DNA from: Herbidospora yilanensis
GTDB lineage: Bacteria; Actinomycetota; Actinomycetes; Streptosporangiales; Streptosporangiaceae
Length of the DNA stretch: 64,000 bases
Assembly (NCBI RefSeq): GCF_001570565.1
Contig: NZ_BBXE01000024.1
Span: 175,440-239,439 of the forward strand
Direction of reading: 5' to 3'
Shown here: in pieces, positions 51,901 through 60,191 of the stretch
Layout of the letters: every line of letters begins with the position of its first letter
Numbering within the stretch: position 1 is the first letter of the stretch
The notes under the pieces: generated by a model
What the model saw: the letters and a program-made list of their open reading frames with translations, nothing else
What the model was told of the DNA's origin: nothing
The model's database searches: none
Position numbers and translations under genes: made by a program

Positions 51901-52470
51901 ATGAGCAGGATGTTCGTCGCGCTGGTCCCGCCTTCCGGCGTGCTGGCAGAGGTGACCCGCGCCGTGGCGCCGCTCCGGGCCGCCTGGCCCGACCTGACGT
52001 GGGTCGAGCCCGCCAACTGGCACATCACCCTGGCCTTCCTCGGCGAGGTGCCCGACCGGGCCCGCCCCGACCTGAGCGCCCGCCTGGCACGGGCGGCACG
52101 CCGCCACGAGCCGCTGCCGCTCGCACTCGGCGAGGCGGTCACGTTCACCGGACGGGGCGGCGTGGGCATCCTGTGGCTGGAGGTGCGGGAACCCGGCCGG
52201 TTGGCGCGGCTGGCGGCGTCGATCGCGGCGGGGGCTCGGCGGGCGGGGGTGGGAAAGCCTGACGGACGGCCCTATCAGGGGCACTTCACCCTCGCCAGAA
52301 GCCGCAAAGGGGCCGACCTGGGGCCGCTGGCCACTGCCTTGAGCACCTTCGAGTCGGCCTTCTGGACGGCCGGCCACACGCAACTGTTCGTGAGCCACCC
52401 CGGGCCGCCGTTGCGGTACGAGGCCGTGGAGACCTACCCGCTGGGGAAGCAGGCGCCGGGATGCGGGTGA
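51901..52470 (+). CDS. thpR: RNA 2',3'-cyclic phosphodiesterase
   Basis: A 189-residue 2H phosphoesterase. The two active-site motifs are HITLAFLGEV and HFTLARSRKG, the H-x-T-x pair. It opens 2',3'-cyclic phosphates and can join tRNA halves in vitro. The ATG at 51901 is preferred to 51886 by similarity to family starts. The last eight codons lie in a 30-base sequence repeated 65 bases downstream. Confidence 0.9.
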   Translation: MSRMFVALVPPSGVLAEVTRAVAPLRAAWPDLTWVEPANWHITLAFLGEVPDRARPDLSARLARAARRHEPLPLALGEAVTFTGRGGVGILWLEVREPGRLARLAASIAAGARRAGVGKPDGRPYQGHFTLARSRKGADLGPLATALSTFESAFWTAGHTQLFVSHPGPPLRYEAVETYPLGKQAPGCG

Positions 52471-52540
52471 GGCCTGAGATCGTCCCCCGTACCCCCACCG
52501 AGCGTGTCGTGAAGCAGGCGCCGGGATGCGGGTGAGGCCT
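52446..52540. repeat. 30-base direct repeat spanning the thpR stop
   Basis: Bases 52446-52475 and 52511-52540 are identical (start GAAGCAGGCGCCGGGATGCG, end GAGGCCT). They are 65 bases apart. The first copy codes for the end of ThpR and its stop, and the second is non-coding. This looks like a local tandem duplication. Confidence 0.85.
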
Positions 52541-53476
52541 CCTGGCGTGATCGGGTGGAACGGGCAAACCGCGAAGCGTTCTCTTGGGTGACAGCGGGGC
52601 GGCAGCGCCCCGCGTGGCGTGGTTTCCGGAGTAGTGGTGGTGGGTTTCCGGAGTGGTGGCGGGCTTCGGAGGTGGTGGCGGGCTTCCGGGGTGATGGTCT
52701 GCGGGTTGATGGCTGGGTTCCGAGGTGACGATCGGTTTCGGTGGGTGACGTTGGGTTTGCAGGGTGAGTGGCCGGTTTCCGGGGTGATGGTGGCGGCTCC
52801 CGGCTGCGGGCGGCGGATTCTCCGGTCGACGGATCTGGTGAAAACCTGCCGGCTCTCCGATGGGATGCGGCCCGTGCTTCGGTCCGAATCCGTCTGTATT
52901 TCCGCCTGCCCGCCCGCTGATCACCGACGTGCGCAAAGGCCGGTTTCCACCGCATATCCGTGGGGTCGGCAAGGCGTCACGATGCGACCGCGTGGACCGA
53001 TCACCCGCGTTGAGTGACGGGTCGCGCCCGGCCGCTGCGGTCTGCCCTTCCCCCGCCCCCGGCCCTGGTCTCCGCCCGTTGAGCTTCGACGCCGTCCAGG
53101 TCCGGCCGAGTCTCTCGCCCTAGAAGGCCTGGGTGGCGCTGGAGTCGCCCGCGTACAGAAACGTCGTATTGCGAACCGTGACCGTCCGAAAAGGCGTTTC
53201 TCGTTCGGGCGACGAATATCGGAATGCGCCCATAGTGAAGAGTTCTGTAACAATTCGCTACAGCGACATGTCAAGAATTCGCCGCCAGTCGAAACATTAT
53301 GAAAGTTACATGCCGTCTTGACGCCCCCAAAAGCGCTATTTAGCCTTCTCCCACCGATGCCGAGGGGATTTCTCGGCGGGTGCGAAGGAGTGGGCTTGAA
53401 CCAGCCGTCCGGTCACAGTGCGCAGTGCCGATCAGGGCAGCATCTTCCGATCCGTCACCTCTAGCGGGGGTCGTCC
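52471..53476. other. Non-coding stretch of 1 kb
   Basis: No gene I can support. It holds the second copy of the 30-base repeat, the minisatellite, an unremarkable GC-rich part (52804-53130) and an AT-richer part (53150-53345) that contrasts with the window. A GCCGAG/CTCGGC hairpin with outer CACC/GGTG pairs lies at about 53348-53385. The AT-richer part may be the promoter region of the condensation-domain gene. Confidence 0.6.
52621..52803. repeat. Degenerate 20-base minisatellite
   Basis: About ten units of the form GGTTTCCGGGGTGATGGTGG start at 52621, 52643, 52662, 52681, 52704, 52716, 52734, 52754, 52774 and 52795. Most spacings are 18-23 bases. Units vary by substitutions and small indels. 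It is not in a credible gene. Confidence 0.7.
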
Positions 53477-54997
53477 ATGAACGACCTCAAGATCCGGTTC
53501 TCGGGCCCGCGTTCCGGCCGGTGGCCCCTCACGGTCGGGCAGAAGAACGTCCTGGAGTGGATCAGGACCGACTTCCCCGGCCCGTCCGACATCCTGTCGG
53601 CGGTGGTGCGGGTGCCGCGGGCGGGTGCGCTCGACGTGGTGGGCGCGGCGCTGGGTGAGCTGGTCGGCCGCCACGAGGCGCTGCGCACGCTGCTGCGGGA
53701 CGGGGAGCAGGTCGTCCAGGCCGAGGGGACGCTGGTCGCCGAGGTCGTCGAGGCGACGGGGACCGAGCGTGACTGGATGGTGTCCGGGGGGCGGGTCTTC
53801 GATCCGGCCGCCGATCTGCCGGTCAGGGCGCGGGTCGTCACCCGGGGCGGGATGCCGTTCCTGGTCGTGCTGCACGTCTCGCACGTCGCGGCCGATCTGT
53901 CGGCGATCACCGTGTTGCGGGCCGAGCTGGCCGCGCTGCTGGCGGGGCGGGAGCTGCCGCCCGCCGAGCACCATCCGGCCGACCGGGCCGCCTACGAGCG
54001 CAGTCCGGCGGGGCGGCGGCAACTGGACGGCTCGATCCGGTACTGGGGGCGGCACCTGGAGGAACGGCCGTTGTGCTCGCTCGGGCTGCCCTACCGGTTT
54101 CCCGGCCAGAGGGGGCACCACCAGGTGCTCCTCGGGTCGCGGGCGGGGGCCGAGGCGGTGGCGGCCATCGCGGGGGCGTCGGGGGTGCGGCCGCTGGCGG
54201 TCGTGATGGCGGCGTTCGCGGCGCTGCTGACCCGCTGGACCGGGGAGCCCGGGTGCCTGCTCAACTGCCTGTGCAGCAACCGGTTCTCGCCGGAGCTGCG
54301 CGACTACGTCGGCACGATCTCCCAGGAGACCTGGATCCCGTTCACCGCCACTCCGTGGTTCCCCGAGGCGGTCGCGCGGATGAACGCGGCGGCGCTGGCC
54401 GCGTACAAATACGGCCGGTACGACTCGGCCCGGCTCAACGCCGCCATGCGGGCGGCCGAACGGGCCCGGGGCATGCCCTGTCACCGTGACGTCGTGGTCA
54501 ACAACACGACCGGGCACTCGCGCGTGATCCTGCCGGCGGCGGGGCTGGAGCCGGGCGCGGGTGACCGGAGCTTCGACGCGCCCGTCGAGTTCGACGTCTA
54601 CCGGCTCGACGGGAAGCTCGGCTGCGGGCTCGGCCTCGACGCCCGGCTGGCCACCGCCGACGAGGCCGCCGCGCTGCTCGGCGGGGTCGAACGACTCGTC
54701 GTCGCGGCCGCCGACGGTGACGTCGCCCTGGGCGACTTCGGGATCCCGCAGGTGGAGCGGGGGCCGGGCTGGGTGCGGGCCGGGGGGCGCTGGGTCGACG
54801 TCCCGGGCGTCCAGCGCGTCGCCGACCTCGCGCTCGGCGAAGGGGTGGCCCAGATCGAGGCCGTCGACGGGCGGCTCGTCGGCCACGTCGGGCCGGGGCT
54901 GGACGCGTCCGTGGCGGCCGAGAAGGTGCTCGCCGAGATCGTGCGGCAGACCCGTCACGGCGTGGTCGCCCCCGCCTCTTGGTTAGCGCGGGGTTAA
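53477..54997 (+). CDS. Stand-alone condensation-domain protein
   Basis: A 506-residue protein with the fold of NRPS condensation domains: PLTVGQKNVLEWI near residue 18, GRHEALRTLL near 65, then VVLHVSHVAADLSAITVLRAEL near 135. The usual HHxxxDG reads SHVAADL. The second His and the Asp remain, while the first His and the Gly are lost. A later part shows LLNCLCSNRFSPELRDYVG. About 70 C-terminal residues are extra. No carrier protein or adenylation gene is near. It could be an acyltransferase using a free or distant carrier, or a degenerate homolog. Confidence 0.75.
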   Translation: MNDLKIRFSGPRSGRWPLTVGQKNVLEWIRTDFPGPSDILSAVVRVPRAGALDVVGAALGELVGRHEALRTLLRDGEQVVQAEGTLVAEVVEATGTERDWMVSGGRVFDPAADLPVRARVVTRGGMPFLVVLHVSHVAADLSAITVLRAELAALLAGRELPPAEHHPADRAAYERSPAGRRQLDGSIRYWGRHLEERPLCSLGLPYRFPGQRGHHQVLLGSRAGAEAVAAIAGASGVRPLAVVMAAFAALLTRWTGEPGCLLNCLCSNRFSPELRDYVGTISQETWIPFTATPWFPEAVARMNAAALAAYKYGRYDSARLNAAMRAAERARGMPCHRDVVVNNTTGHSRVILPAAGLEPGAGDRSFDAPVEFDVYRLDGKLGCGLGLDARLATADEAAALLGGVERLVVAAADGDVALGDFGIPQVERGPGWVRAGGRWVDVPGVQRVADLALGEGVAQIEAVDGRLVGHVGPGLDASVAAEKVLAEIVRQTRHGVVAPASWLARG

Positions 54998-55066
54998 CGC
55001 CTCGCTCATCCGGCGCTGATCTTCGCGGCCCTAGCGTGGACGGAGCCGAATTCCAGGGGGAACCAA

Positions 55067-55696
55067 TTGAGCAGCGACCTCGGCGGCATCGCCGGGTGGG
55101 TCATCGGACTGATGGAGACGCTCGGGGCGCCCGGGGCCGGGCTCGCGATCGCCCTGGAGAACCTCTTCCCGCCGCTGCCCAGCGAGGCGATCCTGCCCCT
55201 CGCCGGGTTCACCGCCGCGCGGGGCGACCTGTCGCTGACGGCGGTCCTGATCTGGACGACGATCGGGTCGGTCGTGGGCGCGGTCGCCCTCTACGGCATC
55301 GGCGCGCTGCTCGGCGAGGAGCGGATGATGCGGCTGGCGGCGAAGCTGCCGCTGATCAAGTTGTCGGACATCGAGAAGACCCAGGCGTGGTTCGCCCGCC
55401 ACGGCCGCAAGACCGTGTTCTTCGGCCGGATGATCCCGATCTTCCGGAGCCTGATCTCGATCCCGGCCGGGGTCACCCGCATGCCGATGGCGACGTTCCT
55501 GCTGTTCACGACGCTGGGCAGCGCCATCTGGAACACGGTGTTCGTGCTCGCGGGCTACTACCTGGGCGAGAACTGGGCCGTCGTCGAAGACTACGCGGGC
55601 GTGTTGTCCAACGTGGTGATCGTGCTGGTCGTCGCGGCCGTCGCCTGGTTCGTCGTCTCCCGGCTGGTCAGAGGCCGCGACAAGGTCACCAGATAG
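55067..55696 (+). CDS. DedA family membrane protein
   Basis: A 209-residue protein. ENLFPPLPSEAILPLAGFTA near residue 30 is the DedA motif, with the acidic residue in the re-entrant helix. RMIPIFRSLISIPAGVTRMP near 120 holds the conserved Arg residues. About four to five spans. Family members flip undecaprenyl phosphate or other lipids. The TTG at 55067 follows AGGGGG with 6 bases between. It converges with the stress protein gene. Confidence 0.9.
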   Translation: MSSDLGGIAGWVIGLMETLGAPGAGLAIALENLFPPLPSEAILPLAGFTAARGDLSLTAVLIWTTIGSVVGAVALYGIGALLGEERMMRLAAKLPLIKLSDIEKTQAWFARHGRKTVFFGRMIPIFRSLISIPAGVTRMPMATFLLFTTLGSAIWNTVFVLAGYYLGENWAVVEDYAGVLSNVVIVLVVAAVAWFVVSRLVRGRDKVTR

Positions 55697-55698
55697 GG

Positions 55699-56547
55699 TC
55701 AGGCCGGCCCCTCGCCCGAGCCGACGATCGCGACCGGGCAGTGGGCGTGGTGGAGCAGGCCGTGGCCCACCGAGCCCAGCACGGCCGCGCCGAAGGCGCC
55801 GAGCCCCCGCGATCCGGCGATCACCAGGTCGGCCGCGCGGGACTCCTCGGCCAGCACGTTCACCGGGTGGCCGTAGACGCTCGCGTATTCCACCGGCACG
55901 CCCGGGTGCCGGTCGCGCCAGGCGGCGAACCGCTCCTCGACGAAGGTGGTGCGCTCCTCGTACACGCAGTGGATCAGGTTGTCGTACATGGTGCCCACCG
56001 ACGAGAACGGCGGCGGCTGCCAGGAGAAGACCGCCTTGATCCCCGCACCGCGCCGCCGCGCCTCGGCGAAGGCGAACTCCAGCGCGACGTCGGCCTCCTC
56101 GGTGCCGTCGTAGCCCGCCAGCAGCCGCCCGTGCGTCGGCGACGACGGCCCGCGCACCACGATCACCGGGCCGCGGGTGTGCCCGGCCAGCCCGAGGCCG
56201 ACCGAGCCGAGGATCATGCCCGCGAACCCGCCGGCGCCGCGGCTGCCGATCACGACCGCGTCGGCCTTGGCCGCCTCCTCCCTCAGCCGGGCGACCACGT
56301 CACCCGTCGCCAGGCCGGTGGTCACCGTGATCTCCGGCGCGCAGGCGCGGGCCCGGCGCTCGGCGGTGGCGAGGACCTCCGCGCCGTAGGTGTTCTCGAC
56401 GTCGGCCAACTGGCTGATCCGGACGCCCGTCCACGGTTCGCGCACGTGCACGAGCCGCAGTGCCGTGCCCCTGCGGGCGGCGTCGGCCGCCGCGTACTCC
56501 ACGGCGGCCAGCGCGGCCGGGGATCCGTCGACTCCGGCGACGATCAT
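55699..56547 (-). CDS. Universal stress protein with two Usp domains
   Basis: A 282-residue tandem Usp. The first half opens MIVAGVDGSPAALAAVEYA and has VIGSRGAGGFAGMILGSVG, an ATP-binding G-2x-G-9x-G(S/T) motif. The second opens GRLLAGYDGTEEADVALEFA and has IAGSRGLGAFGAAVLGSVGH. Both sites look ATP-capable. Its ATG overlaps the stop of the royal-jelly-like gene upstream. Confidence 0.92.
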   Translation of the reverse strand: MIVAGVDGSPAALAAVEYAAADAARRGTALRLVHVREPWTGVRISQLADVENTYGAEVLATAERRARACAPEITVTTGLATGDVVARLREEAAKADAVVIGSRGAGGFAGMILGSVGLGLAGHTRGPVIVVRGPSSPTHGRLLAGYDGTEEADVALEFAFAEARRRGAGIKAVFSWQPPPFSSVGTMYDNLIHCVYEERTTFVEERFAAWRDRHPGVPVEYASVYGHPVNVLAEESRAADLVIAGSRGLGAFGAAVLGSVGHGLLHHAHCPVAIVGSGEGPA

Positions 56548-57629
56548 CGTTCCTCCGTCAGGCGGATCGGGCGGGCGCCGGTCCGCACCCGGATGACCTG
56601 GTAGGGCGGCACCCGGGTGTCGGTCCCGTCGTTGAACAGCGGGCTTCGTGGGAGCTGGTTGACGCTGACGTACAGGAAGCCGTCGGCCGCCAGCGCCAGA
56701 GTGTCGGGCCAGAGCAGGCCGGGGGCGTGCAGGATCGTCGACCAGTGGCCGTCGGGGTCGCGCCGGACGACGGCGCTGTGCTCGTAGGCGGTGGCGTAGA
56801 CGGCGCCTTCGGCGTCGGATTCCAGGCCGTCGGACGCGCCCTTGTCGCCCAGGTCGACGACCGTGGCCGCCACCTGCGCGTCGTCGAGCGACCGGTCGAG
56901 CAGGGCGTCGGTCGCCACGCTGTAGAGGCGCCTGCCGGACAGCGGGCAGTAGTAGAGGCGGGAGCCGTCGGCGCTCAGCGCGATGCCGTCGACGCCGACC
57001 CGGTAGTTCTCCCGGACGACTCCCTGCACGATCGCGCGGAACCCGGGCACGGCCGACGTGCTCTCGTGCCCCCGGAGCCGGGCCCGGTTCTCCCCGGAGT
57101 CGAGGTCGACCACGATCAGCGCCCCTTCGGGCGCGCAGTCGGTCACGTACGCGTACCCTCCCGGCCCCCGCGAGAAGTCGAAGCGCACGTCGTTGAGATA
57201 GGTCGCCGGGATCGCCGCGGCCGGGTCGAGCCGGATGACCCGGACCACCCGGTCGGTGGCCGGATCGACCTCGACCAGCTTCGGCCCGTTCTCCAGCCAC
57301 GGCTCGAAGGCCAGGCTCCCCGTGTCGAGCAGCCACACGTGCCCGGCCGGGTCGGTGATGACGCTCTGCACCGACACCAGGGTCTCCGCGGTGGCCGCCG
57401 GGCTCCACGCGTTGAACTCGCGGTCGGGGTAGGGGACCGGTTCCCCCTTGACGACCTCCGCGACGGTGAAGGGCACGTCGTCGCCCCACCTCGGGAAGGA
57501 GACGAACAGCCGCCCATCGTCGGTCACGGTCACGCCGGTCGGCATCAGGTCGTCGAATTCGGCGACGACCTCGTAGTCAGTTCCCACCCAGCCACCGAGT
57601 GGGGAGGCGGCAGAAGTCCTGGAAGACAT
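56544..57629 (-). CDS. Major royal jelly/Yellow-like beta-propeller protein
   Basis: A 361-residue protein. RLFVSFPRWGDDVPFTVAEV, YLNDVRFDF, YVTDCAPEGALIVVDLDSGE and VGVDGIALSADGSRLYYCPL fit the MRJP/Yellow six-blade propeller family, related to SMP-30. The ATG at 57629 follows AAGGGG by 6 bases. The ATG at 57635 leaves no gap. No signal is present. Bacterial members have no settled function. It is coupled to the Usp gene by ATGA. Confidence 0.82.
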   Translation of the reverse strand: MSSRTSAASPLGGWVGTDYEVVAEFDDLMPTGVTVTDDGRLFVSFPRWGDDVPFTVAEVVKGEPVPYPDREFNAWSPAATAETLVSVQSVITDPAGHVWLLDTGSLAFEPWLENGPKLVEVDPATDRVVRVIRLDPAAAIPATYLNDVRFDFSRGPGGYAYVTDCAPEGALIVVDLDSGENRARLRGHESTSAVPGFRAIVQGVVRENYRVGVDGIALSADGSRLYYCPLSGRRLYSVATDALLDRSLDDAQVAATVVDLGDKGASDGLESDAEGAVYATAYEHSAVVRRDPDGHWSTILHAPGLLWPDTLALAADGFLYVSVNQLPRSPLFNDGTDTRVPPYQVIRVRTGARPIRLTEER

Positions 57630-57714
57630 GGTCATCCCCTTCGTTGCCGAAAGCCCTCCCAGTATCTCAAGAGGCGTTTCGCCACCCTGTGCCAGGCCTC
57701 TGCCGTCTTGGGAC

Positions 57715-57736
57715 GGCCGGCGGGGGCCCGCCGGCC
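57715..57736 (-). terminator. Hairpin after the TrmO-like gene
   Basis: GGCCGGCGGG and CCCGCCGGCC form a 10-base perfect inverted repeat around GG. It lies 7 bases after the stop of the shortened TrmO-like gene and before the royal-jelly-like gene. Confidence 0.7.
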
Positions 57737-57742
57737 GCAACC

Positions 57743-57925
57743 TCAGTAGTAGGAGCTCATGAGCTCGCTCGCCCAGGCCGGTTGGGTGACCGGATGCCGG
57801 GGGGCGAACTCGATCAGGTACGGCTTGACATCCAGGACGGGGGCGCCTGACAGCGCGTCCAGGTCGGCGCTGCGACCGCCCACCACCCGGCCGACTGGTC
57901 GCAGGGTCACGGTGTCGGTCGTCAT
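57743..57925 (-). pseudogene. TrmO/UPF0066-like gene with in-frame internal deletion
   Basis: The 60-residue product joins two ends of an actinobacterial TrmO-like protein. The start VTLRPVGRVVGGRS is the usual first strand, and ALSGAPVLDVKPYLIEFAP then QPAWASELMSSYY is the usual C-terminus. About 100 middle residues, with most of the SAM-binding site, are missing, with the junction near 57878-57885. TrmO methylates N6-threonylcarbamoyl-A37 in tRNA. GTGGAG lies 8 bases before the ATG, so it may still be translated. It is 15 bases downstream of the methyltransferase gene. Confidence 0.65.
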
Positions 57926-57940
57926 GGCGATCTCCACGTT

Positions 57941-58585
57941 CTAGACGTCGCGGCGCAGCGTGAACCAGAAGGTCGGCACCGAGTTGGTGCCCGGTGTGAC
58001 GTCGACCAGTTCCCAGCCGGGGAACCTGGCGCGGAGCTCGTCGGCCGTGACGCCCGCCGCCCACGACGTGACCTCGGGGATCGGATTGCCGATCGGCTCG
58101 GGGCCGTACCCGAACATCAGCAACCGTGCTCCGGGAGCGGCGCGCTGGGTGAGCCCGGCGGCGTAGGCGTCGCGGCGGTGCAGCGGGACCCCGCAGTAGC
58201 AGCTCAGGTCGAAGAACAGGTCGAAGGGGCCCGGCACGTCCAACTCGTCGAGGCGGGTGGCGTCTCCGTGCAGCAGCCGTACCGCCACTCCCGCCGCCGC
58301 GGCCTTCTCCCTGGCCTGGTCGACGGCGCGGTCGATCAGGTCGACGGCCGCCACCTCCCAGCCGTGCCGTGCGAGGTAGACGGCGTTGGTCCCCGTGCCG
58401 CAGCCCAGTTCGAGGACGCGGCCGGGCGGCAGCGCGCCGTGCCCCTCTACCAGGGCGACCAGCTCGGGCGGCGGCACGCCGGTGTCCCACGGCGGCTTGC
58501 CGGCGCGGTAGTAGCGCTCCAGCGCGCGGTGGACGGACTCCTCCTCCGGGTCTCGCCGGGTCGAGGTCAGGTCCGGTCGGTCCAT
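57941..58585 (-). CDS. Class I SAM-dependent methyltransferase
   Basis: A 214-residue enzyme. VLELGCGTGTNAVYLARHG is motif I, AAVDLIDRAVDQAREKA motif II and LLHGDATRLDELD motif III. WDTGVPPPELVALVEGHG upstream resembles the thiopurine/small-molecule methyltransferase group. It is divergent from a TetR gene across palindromic sites, so it is probably induced by the compound that the TetR protein senses. GGAGGA precedes the ATG. The substrate is unknown. Confidence 0.85.
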   Translation of the reverse strand: MDRPDLTSTRRDPEEESVHRALERYYRAGKPPWDTGVPPPELVALVEGHGALPPGRVLELGCGTGTNAVYLARHGWEVAAVDLIDRAVDQAREKAAAAGVAVRLLHGDATRLDELDVPGPFDLFFDLSCYCGVPLHRRDAYAAGLTQRAAPGARLLMFGYGPEPIGNPIPEVTSWAAGVTADELRARFPGWELVDVTPGTNSVPTFWFTLRRDV

Positions 58586-58601
58586 CGTCTCCTCCAAGAA
58601 T

Positions 58602-58633
58602 CTAGAGTTGAACTCTAGTGACATACTCTAGAG
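58602..58633. promoter_or_regulatory. TetR operators with CTAGAG core
   Basis: CTAGAGTT-G-AACTCTAG (58602-58618) is a perfect 8-base inverted repeat. CTCTAGAG (58626-58633) is a second, shorter palindrome with the same core. They fill the 61-base divergent gap between the methyltransferase and tetR genes. Confidence 0.8.
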
Positions 58634-58646
58634 ATATACTCGCAAT

Positions 58647-59285
58647 ATGGACAAAGTCAAACGGCCGGATCAGCGAGCCGAGCGCTCACGCCGCACCCGG
58701 GAAAAGGTCGTCGAGGCGGCTCGCGAGCTGTTCGTCGCACAGGGTTACGGGGCGACGAGCCTGCAGGAGGTCGCCGACCGGGCCGGCGTGGCCGTCCAGA
58801 CGGTCTACTTCGTCTTCCACAACAAGCGCACGCTGTTCAAGGACGTCGTCGACGCGTCCATCGCCGGGGACGCCGAGCCGGTCGCCACCATGGATCGCGA
58901 GTGGTTTCGCGCCGCGTGCGCCGAGCCCACCGCGGCCGGGCAATTGCGCGCGCACGTCCACGGCACCCGCGAGATCCTGGGCCGGGTCGCCCCGATCATG
59001 CCGCTGATCGCGGCTGCCGCGGCCACCGATCCTGAGATCGCCGCACAGTGGCCGGACGGCCCCGACCCGCGTTACACCGTGCATCACGCGGCGGCCGAAG
59101 CCCTGGCCCGCAAGCCCGACACCCGTCCCGGCCTCTCCGTCGAGATGGCGGCGGACCTGCTGTTCGGCCTGCTCAGCCCGGAGCTCTACCTGATCTTCGT
59201 CCGCGACCGCGACTGGTCACCGGACGCCTGGGAAGAGTGGGCCCGCACTGCCTTGACCTCGCAACTCTGCACCGACGGGCCTTGA
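58647..59285 (+). CDS. TetR family transcriptional regulator
   Basis: A 212-residue repressor. The helix-turn-helix has REKVVEAARELFVAQGYGATS and VADRAGVAVQTVYFVFHNKRTLF. The C-terminal half senses an unknown ligand. It likely controls itself and the methyltransferase through the CTAGAG sites. The catabolic operon starts 57 bases downstream behind its own palindrome, so that operon may have separate control. Confidence 0.9.
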   Translation: MDKVKRPDQRAERSRRTREKVVEAARELFVAQGYGATSLQEVADRAGVAVQTVYFVFHNKRTLFKDVVDASIAGDAEPVATMDREWFRAACAEPTAAGQLRAHVHGTREILGRVAPIMPLIAAAAATDPEIAAQWPDGPDPRYTVHHAAAEALARKPDTRPGLSVEMAADLLFGLLSPELYLIFVRDRDWSPDAWEEWARTALTSQLCTDGP

Positions 59286-59297
59286 CGTCAGACGTCA
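59283..59297. promoter_or_regulatory. Inverted repeat before the catabolic operon
   Basis: TGACGT-CAG-ACGTCA begins at the tetR stop codon and lies 45 bases before the FAH-family start. It fits a repressor site for the operon. The regulator is not identified. Confidence 0.5.
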
Positions 59298-59342
59298 TAC
59301 GAATTAGCTTCCCCCTGACTCTGAGTGAAAGAAGGTAAAGGC

Positions 59343-60191
59343 GTGAAGTTGTGCCGGTTGGGGAGTCCGGGTGGTGAACGACCCTGCGTCGTCGATCCTG
59401 AGGGGAACGTCTTCGACCTGTCGTCGCTGACGGCGGACATCGACGGCGTGTTCCTCGCCGGCGGGGGAGTCGAGCGGGTGCGCGCCGCCCTCGCGGCGGG
59501 CGGCCTTCCGCCGGCCGAGTCCGGCCTGCGCGTCGGCGCGCCGGTGGCCCGGCCGGGGAAGATCGTTTGCATCGGGCTGAACTACTCCGACCACGCCGAG
59601 GAGACGAAGGCGGCCGTCCCCGTGGAGCCGGTGGTCTTCATGAAGGCGCCCAACACGGTGGTCGGGCCCGACGACGAGGTGCTGGTGCCGCGCGGCAGCA
59701 CGAAGACCGACTACGAGGTCGAGCTGGCGATCGTCATCGGGGCGACGGCCCGCTACCTGGCCTCGCCGGCCGAGGCGGCCGGGGTCATCGCCGGGTACAC
59801 GATCGTCAACGACGTCTCCGAGCGGGAGTTCCAGCTTGAGCGCGGCGGTCAGTGGGACAAGGGCAAGTCGTGCGAGACGTTCAACCCGCTCGGGCCGTGG
59901 CTGGTGACGCCAGACGACGTCGGCGATCCGCAGGCGCTCGGCCTGCGCCTGTGGGTCAACGGGGAACTGCGCCAGAACGGCAGCACGAAGAACCAGATCT
60001 TCGGCGTCCACCACGTGGTCTGGTATCTCAGCCAGTTCATGGTCCTGGAGCCGGGCGACGTCGTGAACACCGGCACCCCGGCGGGTGTGGCGATGGGCAG
60101 GGGCCCCGAGGCCTACCTGCGTCCCGGAGACGTCGTCGAGGTCGAGATCGACGGCCTGGGGCGTCAGCGCCAGCGGATGGGGCGGGCATGA
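59343..60191 (+). CDS. Fumarylacetoacetate hydrolase family protein
   Basis: A 282-residue enzyme of the FAH superfamily. KIVCIGLNYSDHAEET, FMKAPNTVVGPDDEV, TDYEVELAIVIG with metal-binding Glu, IVNDVSEREFQ with Asp and Glu, and NTGTPAGVAMG are present. These fit 2,4-diketo-3-deoxy sugar acid or acylpyruvate hydrolases. GTG 59343 has GAAGG at 8 bases, better than GTG 59325. First gene of an operon with SDR and lar genes, so it probably cuts a diketo acid made by the SDR. Confidence 0.88.
   Translation: MKLCRLGSPGGERPCVVDPEGNVFDLSSLTADIDGVFLAGGGVERVRAALAAGGLPPAESGLRVGAPVARPGKIVCIGLNYSDHAEETKAAVPVEPVVFMKAPNTVVGPDDEVLVPRGSTKTDYEVELAIVIGATARYLASPAEAAGVIAGYTIVNDVSEREFQLERGGQWDKGKSCETFNPLGPWLVTPDDVGDPQALGLRLWVNGELRQNGSTKNQIFGVHHVVWYLSQFMVLEPGDVVNTGTPAGVAMGRGPEAYLRPGDVVEVEIDGLGRQRQRMGRA

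Noticed and set aside
52434..52955. Pro/Arg-rich frame across the minisatellite on the minus strand
   Set aside because: Repetition comes from the DNA array. No start signal or fold is evident.
53133..53321. Short frame of 62 codons in the AT-rich island
   Set aside because: No ribosome site, signal or motif. The island looks regulatory instead.
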